Below are positions 8,988 to 17,164 of a stretch of DNA of 64,000 nt, one piece after another (within the stretch, counting starts at the first letter, position 1; each line of letters begins with the position of its first letter). This DNA comes from Bacillus tuaregi (GTDB taxonomy: Bacteria > Bacillota > Bacilli > Bacillales > Cytobacillaceae). The position numbers were made by a program, and so were the translations under genes. The stretch lies in contig NZ_LT629731.1 of NCBI RefSeq assembly GCF_900104575.1, forward strand, positions 1,843,051 through 1,907,050. Reading direction: 5' to 3'. The notes under the pieces were generated by a model. The model had not been told where the DNA came from and searched no databases. It was given only the letters and a program-made list of their open reading frames with translations.

Positions 8988-9920
8988 ATGCAGGGAGGGA
9001 TGGGAGTTGGAATAAGTTTGAGTAAGCTTGCTTCGGCTGTTGCTAACGCTGGAGGAATCGGTATTATTTCAGGAACAGGAATTTCTGTAGATGAAATGCG
9101 AAAACATATCAAATTGGCAAAAGCTGCATTGACAGGACCTGGTTATATTGGTGTTAATGTACTGTTTGCTATGAATGATTTTGCTGAAAAAATGAAAGCA
9201 GCACTGGAGGAAAAAGTGGATTTCATTATTTCCGGTGCAGGAATATCAAGAGACATGTACGCATGGGGAAGAGAAGCGGGAATTCCAGTCCTATCGATTG
9301 TCTCATCCGCTAAATTAGCAAGAATTTCACAAAGACTTGGTGCAGCAGCAGTAGTTGTGGAAGGATTTGAAGCTGGTGGACATTTAGGAACTGACCGGCC
9401 AATGTTTGATATACTGCCTGAGGTGATAGAAGCTGTATCTATTCCAGTAATGGCTGCGGGCGGGATTATGACAGGTGAGGATATTAGGAAAGCGCTTGAA
9501 ATGGGGGCTTCAGGGGTTCAAATGGGAACAAGGTTTGTAGCCAGTTATGAATGTGACGCACCATTAGCCTTTAAACAAAAATATGTGGATGCCCGACAAG
9601 AGGATACACTTCTTGTCAAAACAACTGTAGGCTTACATGGGAGAGTGATAGCCAATTCATTCTCGGACATGATTACCAGTGGAAATAAAGTAAAGATAGA
9701 AAAATGTCTTGATTGCTTAAAGAATTGCTCTTATCGATTTTGTACATTAGACTCATTGTTTAAAGTCGTTGAAGGCGATGTGGACAATGGCTTAGTATTC
9801 GCCGGAGCTAGAGTACACGAAATAAAGGAAATTCTTACTGTTCAACAAATTATGGATAAGCTTACAAAGGAATATAAAAATAGCGGTAATACGATAAACC
9901 AACCTTTAGTCTATTCTTAA
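8988..9920 (+). CDS. Nitronate monooxygenase family flavoprotein, 5' truncated
   Basis: A TIM-barrel FMN protein of the 2-nitropropane dioxygenase/FabK-like family. Visible are QGGMGVGIS at the very start, FIISGAGIS, the catalytic-type GFEAGGHLG, the phosphate-binding MAAGGIMTGEDIRKAL and GASGVQMGTRF, and a Cys-rich segment (CLDCLKNCSYRFC) common in this family. The protein starts in the middle of the first beta strand. Homologues have about 10-25 residues before QGGM, but here a stop lies 12 codons upstream with no start or ribosome binding site between. It is either a 5'-deleted pseudogene or poorly expressed. Confidence 0.8.
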   Translation: MQGGMGVGISLSKLASAVANAGGIGIISGTGISVDEMRKHIKLAKAALTGPGYIGVNVLFAMNDFAEKMKAALEEKVDFIISGAGISRDMYAWGREAGIPVLSIVSSAKLARISQRLGAAAVVVEGFEAGGHLGTDRPMFDILPEVIEAVSIPVMAAGGIMTGEDIRKALEMGASGVQMGTRFVASYECDAPLAFKQKYVDARQEDTLLVKTTVGLHGRVIANSFSDMITSGNKVKIEKCLDCLKNCSYRFCTLDSLFKVVEGDVDNGLVFAGARVHEIKEILTVQQIMDKLTKEYKNSGNTINQPLVYS

Positions 9921-9943
9921 ATTGATTATCATATAGGAAAAAT

Positions 9944-9978
9944 AAAAGCACCTGTTTTACTAGGTGCTTTTAAGTTTT
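9944..9978 (+). terminator. Terminator after nitronate monooxygenase
   Basis: AAAAGCACCT, an 8-nt loop, AGGTGCTTTT and a T-rich tail. Confidence 0.8.
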
Positions 9979-10149
9979 TAATCATATGAAACTTTCCTTC
10001 CTTTCATTCGTATATTTTGTATAATTGTTATTTTTAGATATTTCAGATATATAATGATTCATCGCAATTGGTTTTCTACATATGACCAACTTTAATGTCA
10101 TGATAGTTAGAAATAATAGCATTGAATCATAGCAGAAAGGGGAGAGTAA

Positions 10150-11106
10150 ATGCTTGATGGACTTTTAGGTTTATTTGTATTTATTTTAATTGTCTTAATG
10201 ATCGTGACTGTCATGGCCTCTAAAAGGAAAAAAAGAACGATAAAGAATCTTCCACTCCCAGAGTATCTTGGTATTCGAGATGAGAGATATCTTCCGATTG
10301 TTCAAGAACTGGAACAATCAATGTCGGACTCGTATAGGGTTGCTTTTAAAAATCGTTTACTAAAAAATCATCCTGAATGGACTGATTATGAATATGAGTG
10401 GGTTTTTTTTGAACTGAAACGATTTTTTTTAATCAATTATTTTCTTAAATCTGTTCCAATGTTCAGTACTCAGGTGGATGAAATATGGCATGAAATGCTG
10501 ATGTTTACAAAAGATTATGAAGCATTTTCTAAAAAGCTTTACCAAAAACTCTTACATCATATTCCAAATACTGAAGAAAATTTAATGTCAAACGAAAGAG
10601 GTTTTTTTGATTGGGTTTATCTAACGCTTTTTGATTCTACCCCAAATAGCCGAGTCATTTGGGGAGGATTTCTGCAGCAACCGATTAACCGGATGGCACT
10701 TGATGATTTTCGGAAGCTGTCGGAGGTGGATATATTAGCGAAGTACTTTCGAGGAGAGCAGGACCCGCTCGAGTTGAAAAGAAATATGATAAAAGATATG
10801 AAAAAAATCATCTTTCAATCAGATGATATAAAGCAAGGCAAAAAATCACTTGGTGTGCCATCTTCTTCCTCTGAACAGCATTTTTACCAATATGCCCTTG
10901 GAGCTGCTGTTTTTTATTCCATATATGAAGATGATCAATATCATGAGCAAATGAACGAATGGCAACAAAGTGAATATTATAAGATCCATCCAGCAGGCGC
11001 TTCCTCCTGTACGGGTTTTGCCTGCAGTACCTCGAGTGAGCATGACTCTGGAGGAGGACATGGAGATGCAAGCTGTTCCAGCTGTAGTTCAGGCTGCAGC
11101 AGTTGA
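10150..11106 (+). CDS. Membrane-anchored protein with VDxxWH/DY motif and Cys/Ser/Gly tail
   Basis: 318 residues. An N-terminal membrane helix (residues 4-24) is followed by a Lys/Arg stop-transfer cluster and a soluble helical domain containing VDEIWHEMLMFTKDY. That stretch resembles the conserved core of the glycine-rich-domain (DUF1399-like) proteins. The last 45 residues are extremely rich in Cys, Ser, Gly and His, with four CSS/CSG-like repeats, suggesting metal binding or disulfides. The start has GAAAGGGGAGAG upstream. It is monocistronic, and an IS element sits 13 bp past the stop. Function unknown. Confidence 0.75.
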   Translation: MLDGLLGLFVFILIVLMIVTVMASKRKKRTIKNLPLPEYLGIRDERYLPIVQELEQSMSDSYRVAFKNRLLKNHPEWTDYEYEWVFFELKRFFLINYFLKSVPMFSTQVDEIWHEMLMFTKDYEAFSKKLYQKLLHHIPNTEENLMSNERGFFDWVYLTLFDSTPNSRVIWGGFLQQPINRMALDDFRKLSEVDILAKYFRGEQDPLELKRNMIKDMKKIIFQSDDIKQGKKSLGVPSSSSEQHFYQYALGAAVFYSIYEDDQYHEQMNEWQQSEYYKIHPAGASSCTGFACSTSSEHDSGGGHGDASCSSCSSGCSS

Positions 11107-11114
11107 ACAGTCTT

Positions 11115-11119
11115 ATCGT
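11115..11119. repeat. Possible 5-bp target duplication (left)
   Basis: ATCGT lies directly outside the left end of the IS element, and the same pentamer lies at 12952-12956 directly outside the right end. It is short enough to be chance. Confidence 0.5.
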
Positions 11120-11120
11120 A

Positions 11121-11140
11121 AAAAGAGGCTGGGACATAAC
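11121..11140 (+). repeat. IS1182 left terminal inverted repeat
   Basis: AAAAGAGGCTGGGACATAAC pairs with the reverse complement of the right end, differing at one of 20 positions. Confidence 0.88.
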
Positions 11141-11155
11141 TAGCTTCTATAAATG

Positions 11156-11191
11156 AAAAAGGTGAAATCGCGCAGTCGATTTCACCTTTTT
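11156..11191. terminator. Hairpin inside IS left end
   Basis: AAAAAGGTGAAATCG, a 6-nt loop, CGATTTCACCTTTTT. It lies downstream of the transposase stop and works as a terminator on either strand, so it also blocks read-through from outside. Confidence 0.8.
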
Positions 11192-11222
11192 CATTTTATT
11201 CTTGGTTTATGCGACTGAGGGG

Positions 11223-12791
11223 TTACCCCCTTGCCGCATATTTTCTTAAATTCACGGCCATCAATGCGAGACCGATTTCATTCTCAACCTTCGGTTTTCC
11301 ACGAACTGAAAATCGTGTGAAACCTAAATTAGCCTTCAGGAACCCGAACACTGGTTCTACATCAATTTTACGTTGACGATAAATTGAACCGGTTTCTTCT
11401 TCTGAAAGCTTATTTCGTACATATTCTTTTTGTTGTTCCCATTTCTCATTTACCATGAGCCTACGATTCGTACCTTCTCTCGCTTTTGTACATAATGATC
11501 GCAACGGACAATCTGTACACTCTTCGCATTCATAAACCTTAAATTGACGCTGGAATCCTGTTTTATCTGTACGTGTTGAATGGTATTGAAACGTCAGTTG
11601 TTTCTCATTGGGACACGTGTAGGTATCACTCGCTTCTTCATAAGCCCAGTTACTTGTTTTGAACGGATCCTTTTTGAACTTTCTTTTCTGCTCATTTAAG
11701 TAGTGATTGTATGTAATCAATGGCGTTCTATTACGTTTCGATAAAATATCTTCATAATTCTGTTCACTGCCGTAACCGGCATCCGCCACAATATGTTCTG
11801 GTAATTCAAAGTACTGTTCTTCTATTTGATCAAGGAAGGGCGTTAATGTTTTCGTATCGGTTGGGTTAGCGAAAACACCGTACGCTAATGTGTATTGCCT
11901 TTCGGTTGCGATTTGTACATTATAGCCGGGTTTTAGTTGTCCGTTTTTCATATAATCGTCTTTCATTCGCATAAACGTCGCATCTTTGTCTGTTTTTGAA
12001 TAGCTGTTACGTGTGCCAAAAATCTCAAAATCCTTTTCGTACTTCTGCTTACGTGTAATCCAGTCATATACTTGTTTCACGATTTGCTTGGGTGTTTTTC
12101 GTTCACTACGTAATTGTTTACGCATAGCGACATCATCGGAGCGGTCAATTTTTTGTGAATAGTCCTCGACAACCTCTTCTAACTTTTTAGCGATTTGTGT
12201 GAGCTCTTCAATCGACAGCTGCTCCTCATCTTCACGTTTTATTTCTGGAATGATTTGTTTTTCAAGTAGCTCGTTGTACAGTTGATTTGATTTTTCAACG
12301 AGATTATTGTGATGCTTCTCCACAGCTTTCTTCCAAGTGAACGTGAATTTATTGGCATTCGCTTCAATTTTCGTACCATCAATAAAAATAGCCTCTTGAT
12401 CAATGAGCTTTTCTTGGACCAATTGACAACGGAACTGGACAAAACATTGGCGAATTAGCTCTTTCATATTAGGATCAACTCGGAAACGATTAATCGTACG
12501 GTAACTTGGCTCGTAGCCTTGTGCCAACCACATCATACGGATACTGTCTTTCGTCAAGTCTTCAATTTTACGACCTGAAAAGGCGGATTGCGTATAACCA
12601 CATAAAATAATTTTAAGCATCATGCGTGGGTGATAGGATGGACAACCAGTATAACGGACGAAGGAATCGAAAGCTTCGTGAGGAATACTTTCAACTAAAT
12701 GGTGGATAGAAAAGGCGATATCATTTTCTTGTAATCTAACTGCTAAATCTAGAGGCAAAACTAGTTGATTCATGTTATAATCTTTAAACAT
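11223..12791 (-). CDS. IS1182-family DDE transposase
   Basis: 522 residues. The N-terminal domain contains YHPRMMLKIILCGY and RKIEDLTKDSIRMMWLAQG, the family hallmark. The DDE core begins at IFIDGTKIEANANKFTF and continues through IVADAGYGSEQNY to EPVFGFLKANLGFTRF. A Cys cluster (CEECTDCPLRSLC) is typical for IS1182. Full length with no frameshift. The ribosome binding site GAAGGG lies 5 nt before the ATG. Confidence 0.93.
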   Translation of the reverse strand: MFKDYNMNQLVLPLDLAVRLQENDIAFSIHHLVESIPHEAFDSFVRYTGCPSYHPRMMLKIILCGYTQSAFSGRKIEDLTKDSIRMMWLAQGYEPSYRTINRFRVDPNMKELIRQCFVQFRCQLVQEKLIDQEAIFIDGTKIEANANKFTFTWKKAVEKHHNNLVEKSNQLYNELLEKQIIPEIKREDEEQLSIEELTQIAKKLEEVVEDYSQKIDRSDDVAMRKQLRSERKTPKQIVKQVYDWITRKQKYEKDFEIFGTRNSYSKTDKDATFMRMKDDYMKNGQLKPGYNVQIATERQYTLAYGVFANPTDTKTLTPFLDQIEEQYFELPEHIVADAGYGSEQNYEDILSKRNRTPLITYNHYLNEQKRKFKKDPFKTSNWAYEEASDTYTCPNEKQLTFQYHSTRTDKTGFQRQFKVYECEECTDCPLRSLCTKAREGTNRRLMVNEKWEQQKEYVRNKLSEEETGSIYRQRKIDVEPVFGFLKANLGFTRFSVRGKPKVENEIGLALMAVNLRKYAARG

Positions 12792-12871
12792 AAGGACCCT
12801 TCTTTCTGATTTTATTTGGTGTGGTAACTTAATTTTATCAGAAGTGGTCCTTATTTAATGTAAAAATATTT

Positions 12872-12914
12872 AAAACCGGTGAAATTTTACTTGTCGTAAA
12901 ATTTCACCGGTTTT
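12872..12914. terminator. Hairpin inside IS right end
   Basis: AAAACCGGTGAAATTTTAC, a 5-nt loop and its complement, with a T tail on the plus strand. It stands upstream of the transposase and probably insulates it from impinging transcription, a known trait of many IS ends. Confidence 0.75.
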
Positions 12915-12930
12915 TTCATTTCAGAGGAGG

Positions 12931-12950
12931 GTTTTGTCCCAGCCTCTTTT
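12931..12950 (-). repeat. IS1182 right terminal inverted repeat
   Basis: GTTTTGTCCCAGCCTCTTTT is the reverse complement of the left end with one mismatch. Confidence 0.88.
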
Positions 12951-12971
12951 AATCGTTTTTATGCAAAATCA

Positions 12972-13964
12972 CTATGAAAGATTGTAATAATCTTTGTACC
13001 ATTGAACAAACTTTTTGATACCTTCTTCAATAGAGACAGTCGGGGTAAACTGAGTATCTAGTATTAAATCATCGATATTGGCAAAGGTTTCAGGAACATC
13101 TCCAGGCTGAATCGCCACATAATTCTTAATCGCTTTTCTTCCCAATTGATCCTCTAGCAGCTTAATCATGTCAGAGAGCTCTACTGGCTGATGGTTTCCA
13201 ATATTGTAGACCTTGTAGGGAGGCTTTGATGTTGCTTGTGGAGGTCCAATTTTCATAAGCTGGAAGATGGCTTCAATTACATCATCAATATACGTAAAGT
13301 CTCGTTTCATCTTGCCATAATTATAAATATCAATAGGTTTTTGCTTCATAATAGCATGGCTAAAGGAGTATATGGCCATATCCGGTCTTCCCCATGGACC
13401 ATACACAGTGAAGAATCGTAATCCGGTTGTAGGGAGTTTAAACAGATGACTGTACGTGTAAGCCATGAGTTCATTAGATTTTTTCGTAGCAGCATAGAGA
13501 CTGATTGGGTGATCGGTACGATCGTTGACGGAAAATGGAATTTTATTATTTCCACCGTATACTGAGCTGGAAGATGCATATAAAAGATGTAGTATCTTAT
13601 ACTTTTTACAGCATTCCAATAAATTAAAAAAGCCTACAAGATTGGATTGGATATAGGTGTGGGGATGGGTTAAGCTGTATCGTACACCTGCTTGTGCTGC
13701 GAGATGGATAACGATTGCTGGATTATGGTGTTCAAAAACACTTTCAAGTAACTCTAGATTCTCCATCGACCCTTTGAAAAATGTAAAATGGGGATATTTT
13801 TCTAGGAGCTTTAATCGGTTTTCTTTTAAGCTTGTTTCATAATAATCATTGATATTATCAATCCCGATTACTTGATAACCTTCGTCTAACATGCGTTTTG
13901 CTAGATGGAAGCCAATGAAGCCTGCGCAGCCGGTGATAAATACCTTGCTTGAGGTGCTTTGCAT
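12972..13964 (-). CDS. NAD-dependent epimerase/dehydratase, UDP-glucuronate 4-epimerase type
   Basis: A 330-residue extended SDR protein. The N-terminal Rossmann motif is GCAGFIGFHLA, the active site SSSVYGG has its catalytic YAATK partner, and substrate-binding segments include RFFTVYGPWGRPDMA and RDFTYIDD. The length and the PWGRPDMA stretch fit the UDP-glucuronate 4-epimerase group, which makes UDP-galacturonate for surface polysaccharides. Epimerase rather than dehydratase is inference. The ribosome binding site is AAGGAAGTG. It stands alone next to the IS, with no glycosyltransferases nearby. Confidence 0.85.
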   Translation of the reverse strand: MQSTSSKVFITGCAGFIGFHLAKRMLDEGYQVIGIDNINDYYETSLKENRLKLLEKYPHFTFFKGSMENLELLESVFEHHNPAIVIHLAAQAGVRYSLTHPHTYIQSNLVGFFNLLECCKKYKILHLLYASSSSVYGGNNKIPFSVNDRTDHPISLYAATKKSNELMAYTYSHLFKLPTTGLRFFTVYGPWGRPDMAIYSFSHAIMKQKPIDIYNYGKMKRDFTYIDDVIEAIFQLMKIGPPQATSKPPYKVYNIGNHQPVELSDMIKLLEDQLGRKAIKNYVAIQPGDVPETFANIDDLILDTQFTPTVSIEEGIKKFVQWYKDYYNLS

Positions 13965-14164
13965 AATTCACTTCCTTTCCGTTTGAATTCCTGCTTTCCT
14001 ATTATAATATGTTTAGAATGTCAATTGGTACGAGCCATTTATCTAAAGATAGTGGGCGAGAATATAATTAGGTTTCTTCACTGGGGAATGAAAGTTTAGA
14101 CAAGGAAAGCTGCCCTGTCTATTCATATAAGTGTGATTTTTTCGGATTCGAAGTGGTGGATATA
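13965..14164. other. Upstream region of the epimerase gene
   Basis: AT-rich with no gene seen. On the minus strand a TATAAT hexamer at about 14002-14007 lies 12 nt after a TTGACA, too close for a normal promoter, so I do not call one. Confidence 0.3.
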
Positions 14165-14202
14165 AGAAAAAGAAGCCGTATCCGATATACGGATACGACT
14201 TC
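14165..14202 (-). terminator. Terminator for guanylate-kinase-like gene
   Basis: The stem GAAGCCGTATCC/GGATACGACTTC is followed on the minus strand by TTTTTCTT. It lies about 190 bp after the stop at 14395. Confidence 0.65.
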
Positions 14203-14316
14203 TCTTGTTAGGGATAATAAATTGTTAGATGAATACTGGGGGATGCATTAGAGGTAAAGCATTCATTAACTAAAGTTTTGAATAAGGATTAGTCATGGAT
14301 CATTTGAAAGGATGGA

Positions 14317-14365
14317 CTGGTACGTTGTCCCATTCAATTAGGGACGCTGTACCGTCACAGTACCT
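14317..14365. repeat. Nested inverted repeat GGTAC..GTCCC / GGGAC..GTACC
   Basis: GGTACgtTGTCCC, a 9-nt loop, GGGACgctGTACC, followed by a second GTACC 6 nt on. It lies between the guanylate-kinase-like stop and the terminator. Its origin is unclear. Confidence 0.45.
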
Positions 14366-14394
14366 TTATTGTTTTTTAGTGAAAAGCTTTAAAC

Positions 14395-14985
14395 TTAATA
14401 ATCGGTTACAATGATGTCTCGATCAAGAAACTTTTCAATGACCTCACTAATTTGGAATGAAACCTGAGGCAAATCAAAGTTTTCAAAGCTGTGCTCACAG
14501 CTGTTCTTATAAAGCATAATGTCATGGTAGTGGTTCATATGGCGGATGATGTCTTCATCACTTTCATTTCTTGCCTTCAAACGATTTAAAACCGTATCAC
14601 GATCCGCATAAATGAAGAATCTCATTACCCGATCTCCATACATTTGCTTTAATTTATCAGTTCCTTCTGGATTTAATGTTAAATAGACGAGGTTATGATT
14701 CTCGAACGCTTTCACAACGTCTTCTTCACGTATCCCATAATGGAATCCATCAATTTCTACGCTTTCTAAAAATTCTTCTTTAGCCTCCATCTGCTTGAAG
14801 GTTTCTTCGTTAATAAAATAATAATCTTCACCATCCTGCTCGTAGTGACGAGGCGGGCGTGTTGTATAAGATAATACCGTTTCCATATCAAAAGTAGTCG
14901 CAACCATTTTGGCGATTGTTTTTCTTCCAGACCCATCTGGACCTGTATAGATAAATAATTTTTCTTTTCCTTTGATATTGTACAT
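14395..14985 (-). CDS. Guanylate kinase-like protein (paralogue)
   Basis: 196 residues with the P-loop GPDGSGRKT, the GMP-binding SYTTRPPRHYEQDGEDYYFI segment and a C-terminal helical region. These are hallmarks of the guanylate kinase fold (GMP + ATP to GDP + ADP). The P-loop departs from the usual GPSGVGKGT: Asp replaces Ser, and Arg precedes the Lys. The context is not the usual gmk-rpoZ locus, so this is probably a second, divergent member with a different substrate or a binding role (inference). The ribosome binding site TAAAGGAGG is ideal. Confidence 0.8.
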   Translation of the reverse strand: MYNIKGKEKLFIYTGPDGSGRKTIAKMVATTFDMETVLSYTTRPPRHYEQDGEDYYFINEETFKQMEAKEEFLESVEIDGFHYGIREEDVVKAFENHNLVYLTLNPEGTDKLKQMYGDRVMRFFIYADRDTVLNRLKARNESDEDIIRHMNHYHDIMLYKNSCEHSFENFDLPQVSFQISEVIEKFLDRDIIVTDY

Positions 14986-15483
14986 AGATGTACCTCCTTT
15001 AATCTTTTATGCAAAAGCCGCAAAGCGGCATTTTGGTAATGGAAGAGTTTATACGGTAAAATAGAAAAAGATTTGTCACAATTCAGAGGGATATTACTAG
15101 TTTGCCTCAAAAACTATCTATATTAGAGCTTGGAAAATGCTATTCTAATAGTGATAGTTACGGTGTTAATTCATAGCTAATTCATAGCTTTTCATGGATA
15201 AAAGTGGTTTTTTTCTTTCTTTTTTCTAATCGATGGTCCTTCTTATGAATTTGATTTTTATGGTAATAAATACATTATAACAGATATTTATGAAAAAGTT
15301 TAATAATTCTGATTATTTAATATAAAAAATATCCAAATTTTTTATATTCTACAATTGTTACTATTATCACAAATATTTTTGTATAAAAGTACTTGCATGA
15401 AAATATTGGAAATACAAAGGGCTTATCGAGCATATCATGATTAACATTGAAATAAATCATGACATTTTGACTGAGGTGTAATT
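14986..15483. other. 500-bp AT-rich gap, no gene recognised
   Basis: It separates divergently transcribed genes and must hold both promoters. The direct repeat AATTCATAGCT(T/A) occurs twice near 15170-15190. I see no convincing open frame or RNA motif. Confidence 0.4.
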
Positions 15484-15852
15484 ATGGCAAGGGTATTACA
15501 TTTTAGTGATGAAGAGTTAATTTTAAAATTAAATGGATTTATTGCCTGTTTAGCGTTAAAGCGTAAAATCATTATGCCTTATCGCATGATTAGGAATGTG
15601 TATGTTGATCAGTTTCAAGCACATCAAATGATGCTGAGAATGCCTGGCACTTCTATTCCGCCGTTGAATATTTATGAAGGGAGCTTTAAGTATGGTAATG
15701 AGTGGTATTTTCTTTCCTACGAAAAAATACAGCCATTAATACTTATTGAACTCCAGGGACATGAGAAATATCGATATGTTATCTTTCAAATGGAGAAACC
15801 AACCGCAATGGCGGCTGAAATACGAAGACATTTAATTAAATATCGGGATTAA
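15484..15852 (+). CDS. Small conserved-looking protein, possibly PH-like fold
   Basis: 122 residues, mainly short beta-rich stretches: VLHFSDEELILKLNG, YRMIRNVYVDQF, YEGSFKYGNEWYFLSY and YRYVIFQMEKP, then a C-terminal amphipathic helix. The pattern of seven strands plus a helix recalls bacterial PH-like domains, but that is a guess from layout only. The ribosome binding site TGAGGTG precedes the ATG. It is monocistronic. Confidence 0.65.
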   Translation: MARVLHFSDEELILKLNGFIACLALKRKIIMPYRMIRNVYVDQFQAHQMMLRMPGTSIPPLNIYEGSFKYGNEWYFLSYEKIQPLILIELQGHEKYRYVIFQMEKPTAMAAEIRRHLIKYRD

Positions 15853-16061
15853 CCGAATTTGAAAAGGAGAAAACTCGTTTTATTCATTTTGAATGCGCTT
15901 AACCTACTTGTGATACGTCAATTCCTCTTATTTCTCCGCCTATTGTATCCTTTACATTATGTACATCCCCATAGTGTCTTATAAAACCTATTTTTTGAAC
16001 ATAACATATTATTTCTCCTGTAGGGCAACTTATCAGAGTACGCTATACAGGAGGTTAGGAG

Positions 16062-17069
16062 ATGGAGCATAATCAATATAATGTTGAATTAACTTCAGTA
16101 GAGCTTGGAAAACTTTGGGCAACCTATACAGGAAATACGATGGCTAAATGTGTTTTAGGGTTTTACCTTAGACATATTGATGACGAGGATATTAAAAAAG
16201 TGTTAGAAAACGCACTAGAATTATGTGAAACCATCATTGATAAAATCTTTGATGTATACAAACAAGAAAATATCCCGGTTCCAATCGGTTTTACAGAAGA
16301 GGATGTTAACTCCGATGCGCCTAGATTATTTTCAGATAGGTTTTATTTGCATTATCTGAAGTATACGTGTAAAGCTGGGATGAATATTTATTCCACTGCC
16401 ATTCCATTAATCGTTCGTAATGACATTCGGGACTTTTATATAGATATACTTCAAGCAACCACCAAGCTTGTTTCACAGGTTAATGATTTACTAATGGAGA
16501 AGGGGTATTTTGTGAAACCGCCTATCATTCCCATTCCAGATAAAGTGGAGTTGGTCAAAAAACAAGGCTATCTAAACGGTTTTTTTGGCAATATCAGACC
16601 TCCACATGCATTAGAAATTACCCATCTATACGACGATATTGAAAATAACGTCACGAGTAAAGCGCTCCTAATCGGTTTTAGTCAAACAGCTAAATTCGAG
16701 GAAGTACAGAGGTTCCTGCTTAGAGGTAAAGACATCACGACCAAACATATTGAGTCCTGTGCACAGCATTTACATAGAGATCATCTGCCGTCTCCGCCCT
16801 TATTGGATGATGTCGTTACGACTAGCACCTATGCTCCTTTTTCAGATAAATTAATGATTTGGCATAAAATTGATATGTTTTCGATGAAAATAAGAGCATA
16901 TGCGAATGCTTTGTCTCTTAACGGCCGAAAAGATTTAGGGGCCATGTATGCTAAATTTCTGGCAGATATTGGTCTCTTTGTTGAAGACGGTGCAAATATC
17001 ATGATTGATCATGGATGGATGGAAAAAGTCCCGCAGGCGGTTGATCGGGAAAAATTGAAAAATGAATGA
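16062..17069 (+). CDS. DUF3231 family protein (duplicated ferritin-like domain)
   Basis: 335 residues in two similar all-helical halves, each starting with a pattern like LTSVELGKLWATYTGNTMAKCVL / VTSKALLIGFSQTAK. DUF3231 proteins are restricted to spore-forming Bacillales and often associated with spores; their biochemical role is unknown. Conserved Glu/His positions suggest a four-helix ferritin-like fold, but I cannot confirm metal ligands. The ribosome binding site CAGGAGGTTAGGAG is strong. A UV-damage endonuclease gene lies 95 bp downstream. Confidence 0.85.
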   Translation: MEHNQYNVELTSVELGKLWATYTGNTMAKCVLGFYLRHIDDEDIKKVLENALELCETIIDKIFDVYKQENIPVPIGFTEEDVNSDAPRLFSDRFYLHYLKYTCKAGMNIYSTAIPLIVRNDIRDFYIDILQATTKLVSQVNDLLMEKGYFVKPPIIPIPDKVELVKKQGYLNGFFGNIRPPHALEITHLYDDIENNVTSKALLIGFSQTAKFEEVQRFLLRGKDITTKHIESCAQHLHRDHLPSPPLLDDVVTTSTYAPFSDKLMIWHKIDMFSMKIRAYANALSLNGRKDLGAMYAKFLADIGLFVEDGANIMIDHGWMEKVPQAVDREKLKNE

Positions 17070-17164
17070 ATTTGTTAAGCTATCTAAAGGTGTTAATGGT
17101 CATTTACTTTCATCATTGTCTAGTCCAGTGTTAATTTCGCCATACTGTAGTTGAGGTGGATATC

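Larger units (their letters stand above)
11120..12951. mobile_element. IS1182-family insertion sequence, apparently complete
   Basis: About 1.83 kb. It contains one intact transposase gene, 20-bp terminal inverted repeats with one mismatch, a hairpin just inside each end, and a candidate ATCGT target duplication. It inserted 13 bp downstream of the Cys-rich protein gene. The intact frame and near-perfect ends suggest a recent or still active copy. Confidence 0.88.

Noticed and set aside
15899-16042. Minus-strand open stretch of about 47 codons with protein-like sequence (GEIICYVQKIGFIRHYGDVHN)
   Set aside because: No ATG, GTG or TTG start and no ribosome binding site in frame before the upstream stop. 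It could be a fragment, but not a gene.
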